From Malachius bipustulatus (taxonomy: Eukaryota; Arthropoda; Insecta; Coleoptera; Melyridae), in assembly GCA_910589415.1 (NCBI GenBank), contig OU342639.1, positions 33,426,268-33,490,267 of the forward strand: a stretch of 64,000 nt of DNA, read 5' to 3'. Shown in pieces: positions 23,700-39,000 of this stretch (position 1 is its first letter; the number at the start of each line of letters is the position of its first letter). The position numbers and the translations under genes are program-made. Under the pieces are notes generated by a model. That model saw only the letters and a list, made by a program, of their open reading frames with translations, searched no databases and was not told the DNA's origin.

Positions 23700-26073
23700 A
23701 GGGGTGACGGTAGGTTTCTGTTAGCATTATTAGTAGTGGCAAAAGAAGTGGAAACGCGCGTGCGGTGTCATACACAATAATTATTAATAAAAAAAATCCT
23801 GAAAATCTAATTATTTGTTTTGTAAATGTAATTTTTGTAAATCCAACTAGTTATTATTATATAATCAATCTAATTAATTAACATGAAATAACCCTTATTA
23901 GCATTAAAATAAAATTTTTCAAGAGGCGGAGTAGGGTCATTTTCCAACCGCCAATTATTATTTCAAAATAAAAAGATTGCGGTGCTGGTGCTAATATGGA
24001 AATATAACAGGTCTGATTGGTGCGCCATTTAATTTAATTTAAATAAAAAAGAATAAATAATGAGAATAACAATAACAAAATCTTTCCATGTCAATTGTCA
24101 ACTAATAAACATTCCTTCGTCTCCCTTAAAATAAATAAAACTCCGCGATAAAGAATCATAATTTCAAATAATCAAAGAATAAATAATAATTTTCAATAAT
24201 ATTTCTCACCAGTTTGTAAATCCTTCCGAAGATGAGAAAGGGCCGGTCAGGTCCATACCTTTCTCCGGATCATGTTGATAAACAGAATTTCAAATCCGCC
24301 TTCCTGGAACGTTTGTCATCTCTTCACGAATGGTCATTATTGATGCAAAAAAGGAACCAGGAACGTTTCTGCAAGAAAATCAATGTTTACGCTCATAAAA
24401 GCATCATTATTTTCCAATTAAGTTCTTGAATTTAAAATAGACTTTCATTATCAAACACCGACCTCAAGCAGATGATTGTGAATTCATCCTGGCGGTTCTT
24501 TGATCGAGAGGGAATTTAATACATACAATTAAATTTGTTTGTAATTTAACTAAATGAAAAATTCCAGTAATATGTGTATAACTGGTCGCATATAAATGAA
24601 TATTACTAGGTATGTACTCTACTATTATTATGCACTTACCATGGCACGTAATCACGCAAAGGCAACTATTTGATACTGATACTACTGAACTCCTCTACTA
24701 GCTGACTGATAAGTGATAATTGATAATATAATCGCATTGCCAGTGCAGTGCGACACTTCTGTCTTACCTGTTATCTGTAACGTGTCATGTCATTCCACAT
24801 TGACAGCGACAGAATTGACATTTGATTGAATCTCTACTCGATATTGATCACTTAAGCTCCTAGAATATTTACAGTTGCCTACATCACATCAATAAATATG
24901 TTAAAGCGTGAGAAACAAAGCTATAAACTTAAATTTGAACTGATTTTTTAAATTTACGCCCTTAACACAAGTAAAGAAACGTTTAATTTTGTATGAAACT
25001 TACGAACTGTTGTAAAAATTTACGAAATCATGAGAGTACTACCACTACACTACCAAGCTGTCTATGATTACCTACATTGGGAGTCTATCTAGTTACGTAT
25101 AGACTTCAATGTTCACTGGTAGGATTCTAAACGCTTTATTATACGCATGCTCCTGTATATTATAAGTTTACTCTGTTCTTTAAATTTTAAAATTACTTTT
25201 TCATATTTTATCTTTTTGATTAAATAGTAAAATTATAATTGAACATTTACTTACATAGCTACAAGTCAATTTTTGAGCAAAAAATTACATAAGTCAAGTT
25301 TTTTGGGGAAAAGCGTTGAAGTTCAAATGAAAATTTAAATTATTGCATATTTCTTATGTAAAATGCTCTTTTGCTTTTAGTTTTTGATTATTGCATTTTC
25401 TAACAACAATGTTTACTCACTTCACTTACCTTTTTAATAAGAATGTTTAAAGATTAACAAATCTTAAAAATAAAACTTTGATCAACTCTTACAGGGATAT
25501 TGTTTTTCAAAATAGGTACCAGAAAGGTAATTATAGGCGACATGACACATTTTTTTGTTCTTACAATTTATATTTTTCGAAAGATAGACGAAAGACTGAT
25601 TTTATGAAATTTTTCATGATTTACTCAGTGACACCTGTTGACATAAATAGAAACTCAATTGATTTCAACAGTTTTCTATTCTGTTGCAGAATAAAGTGAC
25701 CGCGACTGTATACTTGGAACACTCTATGCATACTTTACTCAATAGATGGCGGTCTAAGCATTAAGAATTTGAATTTTTAAATTGTAATTGAATATTATTT
25801 GTACCAATAATTGTTGTACCCGTTATTATTCTTATTATTATTACTATTATAGTATAGGGATAGGGGGAATAAAAAATTATTTTTTAAAGAACACTTTATT
25901 AAAACTCATTAAAATAAAATAAAATGATTTTCGATCCCATTTCTATTTTTTATTAAATAGCACGAACTTTGTTGAATTGAAATATTAAAGAAAAGTTTGT
26001 GAAAACAGAATTGCAACCAAATATTATTATTTTTTTTAAATAAATTCAGATAAAAAGCTTTTTGATTGATTGA
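23700..26073. other. Intergenic DNA downstream of Slc41
   Basis: AT-rich, with no long repeat recognised. A 65-codon ATG frame at 24232-24429 on the plus strand follows an acceptor-like TTTCTCACCAG at about 24211 but has no donor or family match; I do not call it a gene. Confidence 0.45.
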
Positions 26074-26079
26074 TTTATT
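26074..26079 (-). terminator. Possible poly-A signal of Slc41
   Basis: AATAAA on the minus strand, about 620 bases after the Slc41 stop codon and the nearest exact hexamer I found downstream of it. ATTAAA variants occur closer (about 26413 and 26625), so the true site is uncertain. Confidence 0.3.
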
Positions 26080-26700
26080 GATAGATTGATGAAGCGGGGA
26101 CCAAGCAGGATATTATTATAATCATAATAATATCCATTTTAAAATCATTTTAAGCACTTATAATAATTATAATTTGTTCAGAAACAACATAAGTCTTCAC
26201 AAATGTTAAACACTAAAACTACAGTTCTAAAATCTAATAAGTCAACATTTAAAATTAAGAGACCTTTACTATACCTACCAGGCCTGTTGAGTTAGGACAT
26301 ATAAATATACTTATATGATTTATCCGGACATAAAAAATATAATAACACAGCCAAATAATAGGAAAATCTCCGGCAAGTCTATATACACTGTATCGTAATC
26401 ATTAAGACGTTTCTTTAATAACCAAAGTTATTTCAATCATACCTACATAGATCAAAACTACCGAATACAGTGTGTTATTTAATACTATCATAGAGCAAAT
26501 CGTTAAGTATCGGCCGACTTTGTGTGTTAGTTACTATTGCAAAAAAATCTTGCTAGAAAATCTCAATTTAAGAACACAATTATTTTGCCACACGCACGCG
26601 TAGTGCGTGCACCTAACTCAAAAAATTTAATTTAAAAAAATAAAAATGTGAATGAACAGAGTGGTCACTGGTCATTCCACGACGTCTTATCAGGACTTAA

Positions 26701-27041
26701 TCACTGATTAGATATGGGCTCGTATTCCTTGTTGAACTGCTCGAGGACCATGAATGCAACCAGTAACAAGGTTGATCCAAGTAAATCCCCAATAGCTGTG
26801 AGATATGGAATCGAGGAATTGTCAGGGTCGATCTTAAAAACCCACATGGTGTGCACGAGGATATGTGCGATGTAAAGCAGGATCATTATCTGGAGGACTC
26901 CTACAGTCAAATAGGCTGCTACGAATGGTGCTGTGACTGTCAAAACCCCATCATTGCTGATAAGGTCGGCAACAAAAACGAAAATTGTTTGTCCCGGGAT
27001 AGATATCAAGATCAGGATACGGGCTGTTTTAGCAGGCAACA
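26701..27041 (-). CDS. Slc41: Slc41 last coding exon
   Basis: Acceptor TTATCTTACAG at 27042-27043, stop TGA at 26703-26701. It encodes the last four or so membrane segments starting AKTARILILISIPG, the motif DPDNSSIPYLTAIGDLLG and a short acidic tail ending NKEYEPISNQ. The split codon GTG joins the previous exon. Confidence 0.95.
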
Positions 27042-30000
27042 CTGTAAGATAATATTAGTATTAATTTATTTATGAAGAAATTAGTGAATTTAGTTTTTCA
27101 AGAACCGGACTACCTTAAGTGTGACTACCTAACCTACAGTGTGATGATAGGAGTTTATTAAAAATTTATTAAAGATAGATTCGTTCCAAGATCTTGCAGC
27201 TCGGTATTACGCTTTACTCCAGTTACGCGTAGGTAATATTAATTTATAAAAACCACCAAAGTTAGTAATTAGTAGATATTCACTATGTGAATTCAACTTA
27301 ATGAATAATAATTAAAGCATCCATTAACCTACAAGATAAAGTGAAAATTAGCATTTCTTTTATTTAAATTGAATTATATACTTTGCTCCATAAGCATTAA
27401 TGTTACCGAAGTTAATTAGCGCAATGACTGGAAGAAGTATGTACCTACCTAGTTAATAATTATAAACAACGACAAAAAAAAAAAAAAAAACTGTCTCTAA
27501 AGTATGTTGAACGAGTCGTAACTTCGTAACTCGCCTCGGATTAGGTTGAGGTGAATAATAATTTTTTTTGACACATCAACGAAAGACTAATCTAAATGAT
27601 TTTAGTTGCTAGTTCGGCTGAAGTGGCGTGAAGTTGCTTCAAGGAGTTGATATTTTTCTGTTGTGCCGAAGGAAAACATTTTATGTCTCACCCAGAGTGA
27701 AAATGCTCCTGGCTAAAAAGATTAGCAATTCAAACCTTCTTGTGGGGCTAGTCCAGGAGCCCCATCATACGAGAAGTATGCATCACATTTCTCGCATTGT
27801 ATAGAACATTTTCTCCGCAAAATCGGGATCTTTGCTCTTCTGCGATCGAGAGAAAACCTTGGAGCCTCTCAAGTCATATAAAGGAGCTCCCAAACAACCA
27901 TGCAATTTATCTTCTGACGTATGTTCTCAACAAGCGAGCTTCCAGTGTAGGGCATTATTATCCTTCCCTTTTTTTACTAGGACTATTTCAACGCCCATAA
28001 CATATACCAACTGGCTGGGGAGGTTTTTGAAGTAATCTAAATTGATTCAAGAAAAGGTGCAAGAGGTTGTAGCCAGAATGATACCAGATCCACCATTCTA
28101 CAAGTTACATTGGAAGATGACTACCTATACTACAACAGCTAAAAAAAGCAATTTTCTTCCAATTTTGCAATGGCTGTCTGAATGCCATCTGAATCCAACA
28201 GTGAATGTCAAATTGTGACATTTTAGAATGCCTAATGATTTCATATAAAAACCAAAGACTAGAAAAGTACACTTTTGGAAGCCTCCGATTGCAGGTGGGA
28301 GGCAAATTAAAAAACAAATAAAGTTTTAAGAGATATTTGACAGTTTGATAGAAGTCACGTGACTGCTCATATGTGCATTTGTTATGCATCATTTATAACG
28401 CAAAAACTAATAGCAAAATGAAAAATTTCCTCTAAAGAAAAAGTGGTTGCGTTTGAATCAAGATGTTTCCGGCGTAACCGGAAGTGCGCCCATGTTTACT
28501 TTTATTTTGAAAAATTTTTAAACTAGAAATTTTATAATAATCACCCTGTATACTGTATAAAGTATACTATATATGATTTATATTTTTAATGATATACTTA
28601 TGCGAAAACAAATAAAGAAAATAATTTAATAATAAGCAGTAGGCTGATGTGAGGGAATAAACTATTTATTTACTTGGAATTAGATATAGACTTACCCCCA
28701 GTGACAAGAGCGGTCCAGGGTGTGACCCACTGTTTAGTGTGCGGAGGAATGACGCCTTTAAGGGAAGTTTTGTGTAGCATTGTCGATATTCTGCTAGATT
28801 GAACTGAAACTAAATTTCCTCCAATTCCATTTATTATTGGTTGGAAAACTACGTATCCACTGTATTTACCCACTGCCGAGTCCAAAACTAATCCTCCAAA
28901 CCTGCAAAAACAATTTCCCTCATAAATGTTTCGCTTGCCAACTTTATTCCTAAATAATTTCCTCCGCTGAGTAACCGTTCAAGAACCATACTGTTACTTT
29001 AGATTGAATATTTTCCTTTCCGTTATCTAAAATCGTCTACTGGTTTCTCACGGAGATTATCAAATTATTTTATTAAACTAATAATTGGTTACTACTCAGG
29101 TCTTTAAAATAAATGTAATAAAAATGTACCTCGAATGAATTTTTCTTCCACATTTCGCATTGAACGTATAGATCGGAAATAATATGATGAAGAAAAAGAA
29201 AAAGAAAAATTAATCGCCAGAGAGGCGACACAAAACTCAATAAAAACATGGAACGGTGAAATTGGGACAGTGATTTGAAAAAAACGATTTGACCTAGAAA
29301 TGTATCGTGTAATTCGTAATTTGTTACAAACGAATTACGGCAGAAACAGCGTGTAAAATTAACAAAAAATGATCTGTTTATTTATTATTTAATTCAAATT
29401 ATGTAACATTGAAGGAAATCTTGCAATAATTATATGCAATATTGTTATATTATTATAGAGTGGTACAAGACAAGTTTAACCAATATCCCATTATTATATC
29501 TTACAATAATAAATTAATAACACAAATAACTATAAGTACGAGTCTATAAAGTTATGTCTTGTATTTTTTTTGAGAAAAAAGTCAAATTTGGGAGTTGAAA
29601 ATGTCATGTAAGAGCTAATGTTCATGTAATTTGGTAGGTATAATTGTTATTTAATACATTAAACCTAATAGTGAAATCAAAATTATCTTAATCGATTAGA
29701 AAAAAATCATATATGTACGTGACCTTTTTGTTTTTGAGTATTTTTTCAATAACATCAATTTTTAGGATTTTCAGAAAAAAATCTTGACACGCCACTGGAT
29801 TTACTATCTCTCAAAACGATTCTGTACTAAATTTTGTCGACTCTGTTAAGTATTACCGTATTTATAGCCCCAGCAAGAATTACAGTAAACGATTTTTTAG
29901 AAAAAGCCTGAGCACGTCCCTGGATTCACCGCCTATTAAAACGGCACCACACTGAATTTTATATTATATTTGAAGGAAAAAAAAAACCCTACCCTGACCA

Positions 30001-33000
30001 AAGACCTGACTTACCGATGACGCTAAAGTGCAACATAGCTATAGGTAAGTACGTACCTACTACCTACTCGACATAAATTGATTATAGTGTACCTACCTAT
30101 CCGATCTACTAAAAGCACTACTTCTTTTTTGATGAGACGTGTTTAGTGTCGAACAAGTAGCAGAGTTATTCAAAATAAATATGGCAACACTGCTATATAC
30201 ATGGGCAAGGCCGCACATATATTTCTTGCCTGTTCAGTTATGTTTCATTATCTCTTATAATCCCCTCACATCTCGTTTGTCGATCAACTGAGCCCTGGGA
30301 TTACGGAAGACCAAAATCTCGCCCAACTCGGTATCGCCAAAAATTTAATGGATAATTCATAAAAGCGTTTTTTTAGAAAAATACCTGAGCACGCCACTGG
30401 ATTTAACAGCTCTCAAAACGGTACTATACTAAATTTTAGTGAAACTTATAAAGTATTAAATATTTTATAGAAAAATTAACATTTTAAGAATTCATATTGG
30501 CGATTAACGCAGTGGCGTAACCAGATTTTTTCAAAGAAATTGCTAATAGGAATTCCTGATATTTTTGAGAGCTTTTAAATCCAGTGGCGTACTCAGGTTA
30601 TTTTTCTAAATCGCTCTTATGAATTATTCTTGAAATTTTAATTCGGTTATAAAAGCGTTAATAGTCGACAGGTTCCCATAAAATTTAGTATAGCACCGTT
30701 TTGAAATATGATGAATCCAGTGGCGTGACCACATTTTTCAAAAAAAAAAAAATGCTAATAGGAATTTATGATATTTTAATTTGATTATAAAATCGTTGAT
30801 ACTAAACAGGTTTCCATAAATTTGACACCAGTAGCATTTAGAGAGATAGTGACTCCAGTGCCGTGCTTATGATTAAAAAATAAAACCACTGAAATCAACC
30901 TTGTAATATCACCAATAAAACACTAGTCGGTCTTAGATTTTGTAGGAATGAGACGTTTTTTGTTCCAAAAATATTTTTCTCCATTAAAAAAAGAATTGGT
31001 TAAAATTGTACAATGAAGAAAGATTCAAAAACAAATGATGCGAAATTTAGGGGGTGATTTCTTGGTCCATTCTAAGGAAAAATGTTCCTATAACCGTGTG
31101 TCCGGAAATGCATCGTTTTTGAGATACGGATGTCAAAAAATAGATTATTTTTCCAGTTTTTAGAAAATATCTCGGGAACCGTTTGAGGTACACAACTCAG
31201 TTTTTGTACATGTTATATGATTGATATCAGCTACCTTTTTAAAGGCAATTAATTTTTTTCGTGTGGCATTAGCAAAGTTTTTCGTATTGAGCGAAGTTTT
31301 TTTGCCCTTCATTTTCCAAAACATGTCTTGAAACATCCAAAGCGAATTTTTCATCGTAAATGCCCCCTTTTTCTTGAAAACGGTACACGTTAGTACCTTT
31401 TTTGTGTAGAAAATATAGGCGGTTCGAAATGCGCTTTTAAAATGTTAATTTTTACAGTGTTGTAGAAATTTGGGGCAAAAAATCCAAGCAATCCTAATGA
31501 AATCTCCGCAAAAGAAAAACGTATGGACCCACGTCAATTATTCCGAAAAACCCTGTATACTCTTTATACAATAAAACAAATAAATAAATAAATAAATAAA
31601 ATATAACTTACCCACTGATAACAAGAGCGGACAGTACAGGAACCCATCCATGATATAAAACTGGTTTCGTATATTTGTTTCTAAAGACTATTGCAATCCA
31701 GCATGGCAAAAATCCAGCAGCATAAAGAAACAGGATTAGCCATAGTGCCCATTCTTTATCGTCTGAAAATAACCACACTGAGTGTTGAAAAATTATTAAA
31801 ATATTTTTCTATTCACCATGAATTGTGTGCAAGAGCTTTGCCCATGTTGACAGTACTATCAAAGAAACAAGGTCACCTATACTGGCAGCTAAAGGAGTTG
31901 CTACATTGTCTGGATTCAACTTAAACTTATGCGAGATCAGTATCACAGCGATTAGAACCATATCTGCAAATAATCTCATTAGACACGTATACACTAGGTG
32001 ACATAAATGATGATTACCTACCTAAAGTAAAGCATGAAAGGGTAGCTGTCAAAACGCTAGATGCTGCCAGTAAAACAGCATCTGCCCCGTCGAATTCTCC
32101 GGTGGCTATTGCTGATACACTAACCGCGAATATTGAGACAATAAATGATGCCACAATTGCTTGTACCTGAAATTTCACATGAACCATTGTACTTCGAGCA
32201 AACTGATTTTGACTTTTTTTTTTTTTAACACCTTGTATAATAATTTAGTCATTCCAGCAGCTACCAACCGAAGAATCACAAAATATTTCATCGTTACTAA
32301 AATGACATCAATTATACAAGGTGTCCAAAAATTCGCCAATATAATCGTACCTGAACCAACGCAACGTTCCCAATGACCATTTTCATTATTTCGCCTTTTG
32401 AGTTCATGTTACCTAAATTAACTTGAGTCGATAATCTGGAAGCCAAGCACATGTCCAAGTTTCCTTTCAGTCCGAGAATTGCTGGCACTAAGATATATAG
32501 TGCTTTGACGTCTTTAAATACATCGTAGTCCTGGAAAAACGAACCCAACCCAACAATTCATTAATTATTAACACCCTGTATAATATGACCGTCTACATGA
32601 GGAAATGTTCGAAAACTTCACGGTTAGAAGTGAATTAGATTTTTAATTGTTCTACCTTACCAAAGGGCAGCATATTGATCGTTGAACATCGTTTCGTCTA
32701 TGTCACCAGAAAGCAGCGTTGAAAATTTATCATGAAAATTTTCAAAAAAATGAAGTCATATTTTATCTTTATTTTTTATTAGCTCTCATTGTGTGTCCGT
32801 CTGATTCTTCCACATGTTTTCTAACTGTAATTTTTACCACAGAACCCCCCCCCTCCTCCCCTGTTGGGTTATGTGATCGTCGTTTTCCCAAATGAATCGG
32901 GCACTCCATGAGGAAATTTGAGTGCTGAATCTTTAGGCGAATTAGAATTATTTAATTTTTTCTGATGATTGAGGAAAAATCAAAGAGATCAGTTAGTTAG

Positions 33001-36000
33001 TGGCCTCGATTCCATGAAGCTTGACTCATTCGACAAGCAGGTTTCTCTTGAGATCGTTTAACTCGTTCCAGGGAATTCCCATGTGCGAGGAAATCCAGAT
33101 TGTTACTGTTATGTGATGGGGTTACCGATTTTATCGCTGGGAGGGGGAGGATACCAAAAACTTTGTCTGTAGTAAATGTCAGAAGGCGGTTTGTCTTAAT
33201 GGTACTTCCAGCAGTGGTGGCTGCTTTTTTGGAAGAAGGAAGAAGGGAAAATTAATCTCTGAAAAATAGTTCAAAGTTTCATTGCAAAGAGGAGTAGCTG
33301 AAACTGAGATAGGAGCAATTGAAAGAAGATAAATATTTGGGAGCGGAAACGGTTTTGTCTTTAAAGGAGCATATGGAGGTAAAACAGAAGGTGAAGATTT
33401 CATCAGAGAGTGAACTGGATTTTGTGGATTGACTGATAGTCTGGCAGAATTTCTTGAGAAAACAGGTAGGGCCTCTCTGTTGGGCTGGACCATTATTAAA
33501 ATTTCTCTAAATGTACTCGAAAATTATTTTTTGTGGGAAGCAGACCCGTTAGAAAGTTAGAAAGTGCCTAAAAGAAAAAAGGGTACCGAGAAAAATTATT
33601 TTAGACTCCTTAGAAAAATATTTATCTCTCGCAAGTGCATCTGATCTCGAGAGCTGCGTTTTCACTAAGAAGAAACGATGTTCAATAACAACATACCAAT
33701 AAAGTCTTCCATGTAGACAGTCCTTAATCTTAGATATTCTTATTAAATCGACGTAGCTTTAAAATTACAATTTGAATCATTCGAGATCATTACTTTTGAA
33801 ATTCTTGAATTTTCTAGAACAATTCGATTTTTTCCAGAAAGACGTGTTGCTATTGGTTCCAACAGTCGAGGACTGATTGAAATGTGTTTAAAAAAAATTC
33901 TTGGAATCCCGTGTTTGAGCACTAGAACGATATAATAATTTTTAAACTGATTCGTAAACGGTGAAATTCTGAATCCTTATGACGATGCAGGCAGGGGTCA
34001 CTTGTTTTCGCCGCAAGATACCTCTAAATTTCACGAAGCTACTAGGTTGGGAGGATTTTTTAAGTCTGTCAACCATTCGAATTTTCTAGAAGTATTCTAA
34101 TTCTAGATGTTTTGTGTTGTAGCCACGTTGAGGTTGTCATTCGTTCTCATTAAGAGTAAAAAATATTGAAAGATTGTTCTTGAGCCACCCTGTAAATTTA
34201 TTTTTATGATAGAGCTTGAAGAACTCCATTTTCTGAGCAAAAAGCACCCCATTACTACAAAATACAAGGCCTACTATAGATCAGTTATTGTAATAAAATT
34301 TCAAGAATATCTTAATTAAAAATTCTCGGCACGCCACTGGGTTAATCGCGAATATGATTCTTGAAATCTGAATTTCGCTATAAAATCCTTAATCGTTGAC
34401 AGGTTTTTATAAAATTTAGTATAGCGCCGTTTCGAGAGATGTTGAATTCAGTGGCATGATCAGATTTTAAAAAAAATCGCTCATACGTATTCTTGGAAAT
34501 TTTAATTAGCCTATGAATCATTGATAAAATTTAACAGAGTACCGTTTTGAGAAATAGTCAGTCCAGTGGCGTGCGCAGATTATTTGTGAACAAAACAGAT
34601 TAAAAAAAAATCGCTAAATACATTCTTTTGGTTATAAAATCGGTATACCTAGTATCGTTTTGAGCGATGGTAATTTCTTCTAAAAAAAAATCGCTAATAA
34701 GATTTCTTGAAATTTTATCACTAAATATTCCTTGTATTTTTTAGGAACTTTTGGTTCCAAAAACATGATTCGTTAAACTCTACTGGCCATTAAAAATTTC
34801 TGTTTAAAACAGGGTGGCTCAAGAACAAATGGGTTACGATCAATTTAAAATAAAAAGTATTTCATAATTTTAAAGCTATGCGGTGTAAAAAAGACAATAA
34901 TTACATACCTCAACTCTCTTCAAAAAAACTCCGGCACCAATGGTTCCAATACCGGCGATCATGAAGGGTACTAAAACTTGTATAGTCACGGCATACCATT
35001 TTTCCGGGTCGTAATACTTTTCATCACTTTGACTTTCCAGTGACTTGATCGATTCAATTGATTTCGAATTATCAATAAGAGATTCAACTTTAATAACTCC
35101 TTAAAGAGAAGAAAAACGTATATTCATACCCTTCAATGAGACTAAAATACGTTAAAAATATTTATACAAGGTGAGCACTACTAAGTATATTATAGGTAAC
35201 TTCCTGGTGGCTATTTTACCTTATAAATAAGCTTATTAAATATAAACCTATTAATATTTCTTATACAATATCAATAATATTGTATAAGAAACACACACTT
35301 TTTTAAAGCAAAAAAATTAACCTTTCATGCTTGCCATTGCAACCTTAATGTGCCATTTATTAAATGATATACATTTAGTTGCAGAATATAAGAGTCATGA
35401 GTGAGGTCAGTTTGAAAATTTGGTTTTGACAACCATAAAATTTTTAGCGCAACTTGCTCGAACACACGCATGTTCCAGTAAATCGAGTCATAGCGCATGT
35501 CCTAATTAAGGTACATAGGTACTTATTTTAAAATTTTATTAATAATTTTTTCACTCTATTACTTATTTATTCATTAATTTTATTACATTTTTTTTAAATA
35601 AATAAATCAGCAGTTTATAGAGGGTGAGTCAGTTTTTTTGTAGCAGGACTTCACCATTTTATAGAAGATCTGCTTTAGGGAATAAAAGTTCCCATAAACA
35701 TATGTCCGAAACAGCTTAGAAAAAAAGATACAGGGTGTGGAAATTTTTGTCTTCTAAAATAAATAACCTCTTGTATGAAATTAAAATATTGAGAAATGCC
35801 CAAGTTGGGCGCCGAAAATTGAAAAAAATTAATTTTTTCAACACCCTGTATCTTTTTTCTAAGCTTTAGTTTATGGGAACTTTTATTCCTTAAAACAGGT
35901 CTTCTATAAACTGATGAAGTCCTGCTACAAAAAAGTGACTCACCCTGTATACACAAATTATGAAAATTTATGTGGTAGAGGACATGGAAGGGAACTCCAA

Positions 36001-39000
36001 TCATTGTGGTATTGGTTGATGTGGTAGAAAGGTGCTAGCGCTGCATGGAGGTGACTTAAAAGAAGTTTAAAAAAAAGTGATGAATATGAATTTCAGTTGC
36101 AATTTTTCTTTGATACGTTCAATTTTATTTTATCTGCAAAAAAATGATACCAACTGGTAGAATTTTCTTGAGAACTGAGAAAACAGTGCAGACACCTTTC
36201 AGTCAATTTATAGCAGAAAGAGATCTGAGATAAAATTGAAGTTCAACAGTTCCGTACAGGGAGGCCTTTTTATATGCGTCTAGCTGTTCAATAATTATAA
36301 TAGTCTATTGTTGATTATATAAGTGCCTGTTGATTTCAACAGCTTCAGGAAAAGTTTATTTATTGCCTGTGGTTAAAGTGCAATTGTTTTCTATTAAGTA
36401 CGTGTTTAGCAAATTCGAGCTTACTGAATGTTTGAGTTTCTAAGAATTTACACGTTTGTTGATAATTATAAGAATCTGATTGCATAAACAATCAGAACAG
36501 TTTAATACTCAAATTTCAGACTTTTGTAATTTAATAGTATTGTTTATATTCTGGTTCATGATAGCATAATAGCATAACAAAAGCATAATTTAAAAATTAT
36601 TTTGAAAGAAAATATAAATTCATATTTTTGAAGAATAAAAAAGACGAATTCTTGAGGAGAAGAAATAGTGGGAAATATTAAAAAAGCAATTACGTGAAAT
36701 TTTTTTACAAAAATATTCAAGGCAAATTCCGCACGTACGACACTGGTAGAAAATAAAATAATCTTTAATTATTGTACATCAGAAATGTTTCTTTATAATA
36801 AGGCCGAGGAAGTGTATAGGTACTGAATTTCACGAAGAAATCTGTGATTTTATTGAAGTTATATAAAAAAAGAATTACCTACTTGTCAAAATTTTAACAC
36901 GCAGTAGGTAGTTCAAAAAGTAAGCGTTTAGGCGGTGTATTGTGTGAAGTTTGTTCTTAAAATGATCTTAGCTGTCACTGCCTGAATTTTTAACACCATT
37001 TTAGAAACACTCTATACCAGGGGTGGGCAAACACTTTTAAGCGCGGGCCAAAATGTAATTTAAAAAAAGTCTCCCGGGAAGAAGGACTCAGTCGCGTGCG
37101 GTGATCATTTATGTTAGGTACGCAGAAAAGCAGGTGACATAAAGTCGAGACCGATGAAGATTTTCGGTGTTTTATTGAAAAATTTGAGCGTGCTCTTAAT
37201 TAAATAATATCTTAAAAATGTACGCAATAGAGTCCAACCGGGGGTCTGGAGAATCCCCCAGAAAATTTTGAAGAAATTTACTCGAAAAATGCAAATTAAA
37301 GTGCATTTTTTCTGCCTAAAGCTGTAAAAAAAACCTGCTCTATAGAATTATAAAAAATAATCTCTAGATTATTTTTTATGATCAGTATTTTGTTGATAAA
37401 GTTGATGGTTTGGGAAATATTTGCAAGAAACCGAAGAACGGTACCTTCTTAGGGCCAGAAGGGCCAACGCCGACTTCGCTCAAAGGGGCGTATTATAGGT
37501 CTTGGGAGAGTACAGGTCCAAATAAAGCGATTAAAGCAATTTCCAGCTTTCCAATGATTATTTCCTTTCAATGATTATTGAACTACCCTGTCGCTTGCCC
37601 TATTTCCCAAAATTGCATTCATATTAATTCATACCTGCATAATAATTTACATACAAGGCGAGAAAATATTTTTTTATATTTCGAAATCCCCAAAAACGTG
37701 GAACGGCAAATCCACATCCGTTTGGCAAGCGCCCATAAGAATAATTTTTTGTTTTCCTATACCCTCCAGTACACCCCTTTTTGCCATTTTTTGGATAGCA
37801 GATTCCCGACTATTAATTAATCATGCCGGTACCGCAGTAGTAGGTAACACATAACTGACAACCAGCGCTTATTTTACCGCTGCCGGTAGCGGAGGTGCGG
37901 CTAAATACTAATTCAGACCAAAAAACAACAAAAATTATATCATCCTTTCAAGAAATACAATTTCTATTAAATAAACATGTCAATGAACTTACCATTTTCA
38001 TTACCAATTTTTTGGGAGCCGCCTAGATCCTCAGGTAAACTAAGGATGGTTGACACGGTCAGCTGATTTTGATTTTCAGGGCTTGGAATTGGAATATTGT
38101 AAATAGACCCTAGGGGACTTTGATCGTATTCATCCTTTTCCGTGTTTGATGGGGCAGACATTGCTGGAAAATGAAAAAAAAGTTTCAGTAATTTCTGATA
38201 AAAAAATAATTACAGCAGAAAAAAATCTTACCGATTTTGACTGCGTTATTGTTATTATTATTATTATGTCCGGAATCATCATGATGTGAGAATAATTAAC
38301 ATTAAAAAAACTAACTAAACACTAAAAATAAAAGAAAACGACAGCAGACAACGAAGTCGTGTAAGTAAGCGAGGATTCTCTTTCGAAAGCTCATAATTAT
38401 TATTGTTGTATGTACAATGTTGATTTTGACCAGGAATTGGAACCTTCTTTGACGATTGTGAATTTTCAACTGAACCGGAATGCAGTATGTAACTTGTTTT
38501 TGAGTTATTCTCGATTATCAAAGACGTTGTTGATGTCAATCAGATAATTCCGGATCATTATGTAGGTACAATCACAGTTTTTGTCGCATTTTAAATTTCA
38601 AGGTTGAAATTAAAGACGTGGATAGGTAGCAAGACCGAGAATTATTCATGCAATAAATATTAGATATCGCACCTCCCTTTGAAAACCGTCGTAAATCAAA
38701 ACATATCAATTATACGGTTTTCAGCAAAAATAGGGTTCCAAAAGAACTAAGTTTTGTCTGAAAAGACAGTATTATACTGCTTTGAACCTTTGAACACAAA
38801 TACTTTGAACCCTTTTAATACATAGTTTATACTAAGTGTATTAACTCAAAACTTTATTTGCTTTCCCTGTCGAATTACCGGATTTTAAGTTACGACGGTT
38901 TTCAAAGGGAGGTGCGATATAATCAGATTTTTTGCAAGCCATATATGAATATTAATAAACGAAACATGCCCGATTATAATAACAAACAATATACCGCTTC

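Noticed and set aside
24232..24429. 65-codon ATG frame after an acceptor-like site
   Set aside because: No donor, no partner exon and no recognisable domain.
33179..33493. 104-codon proline-rich frame in a Slc41 intron
   Set aside because: No family feature, and no matching exon signals; kept only as part of an intron note.
38315..38539. Hydrophilic 74-codon minus-strand frame next to the Slc41 N-terminal exon, phase-compatible through a GTACAT donor
   Set aside because: It has no ATG (the frame opens at TTG) and the donor is weak; a one-in-three phase match is not enough.
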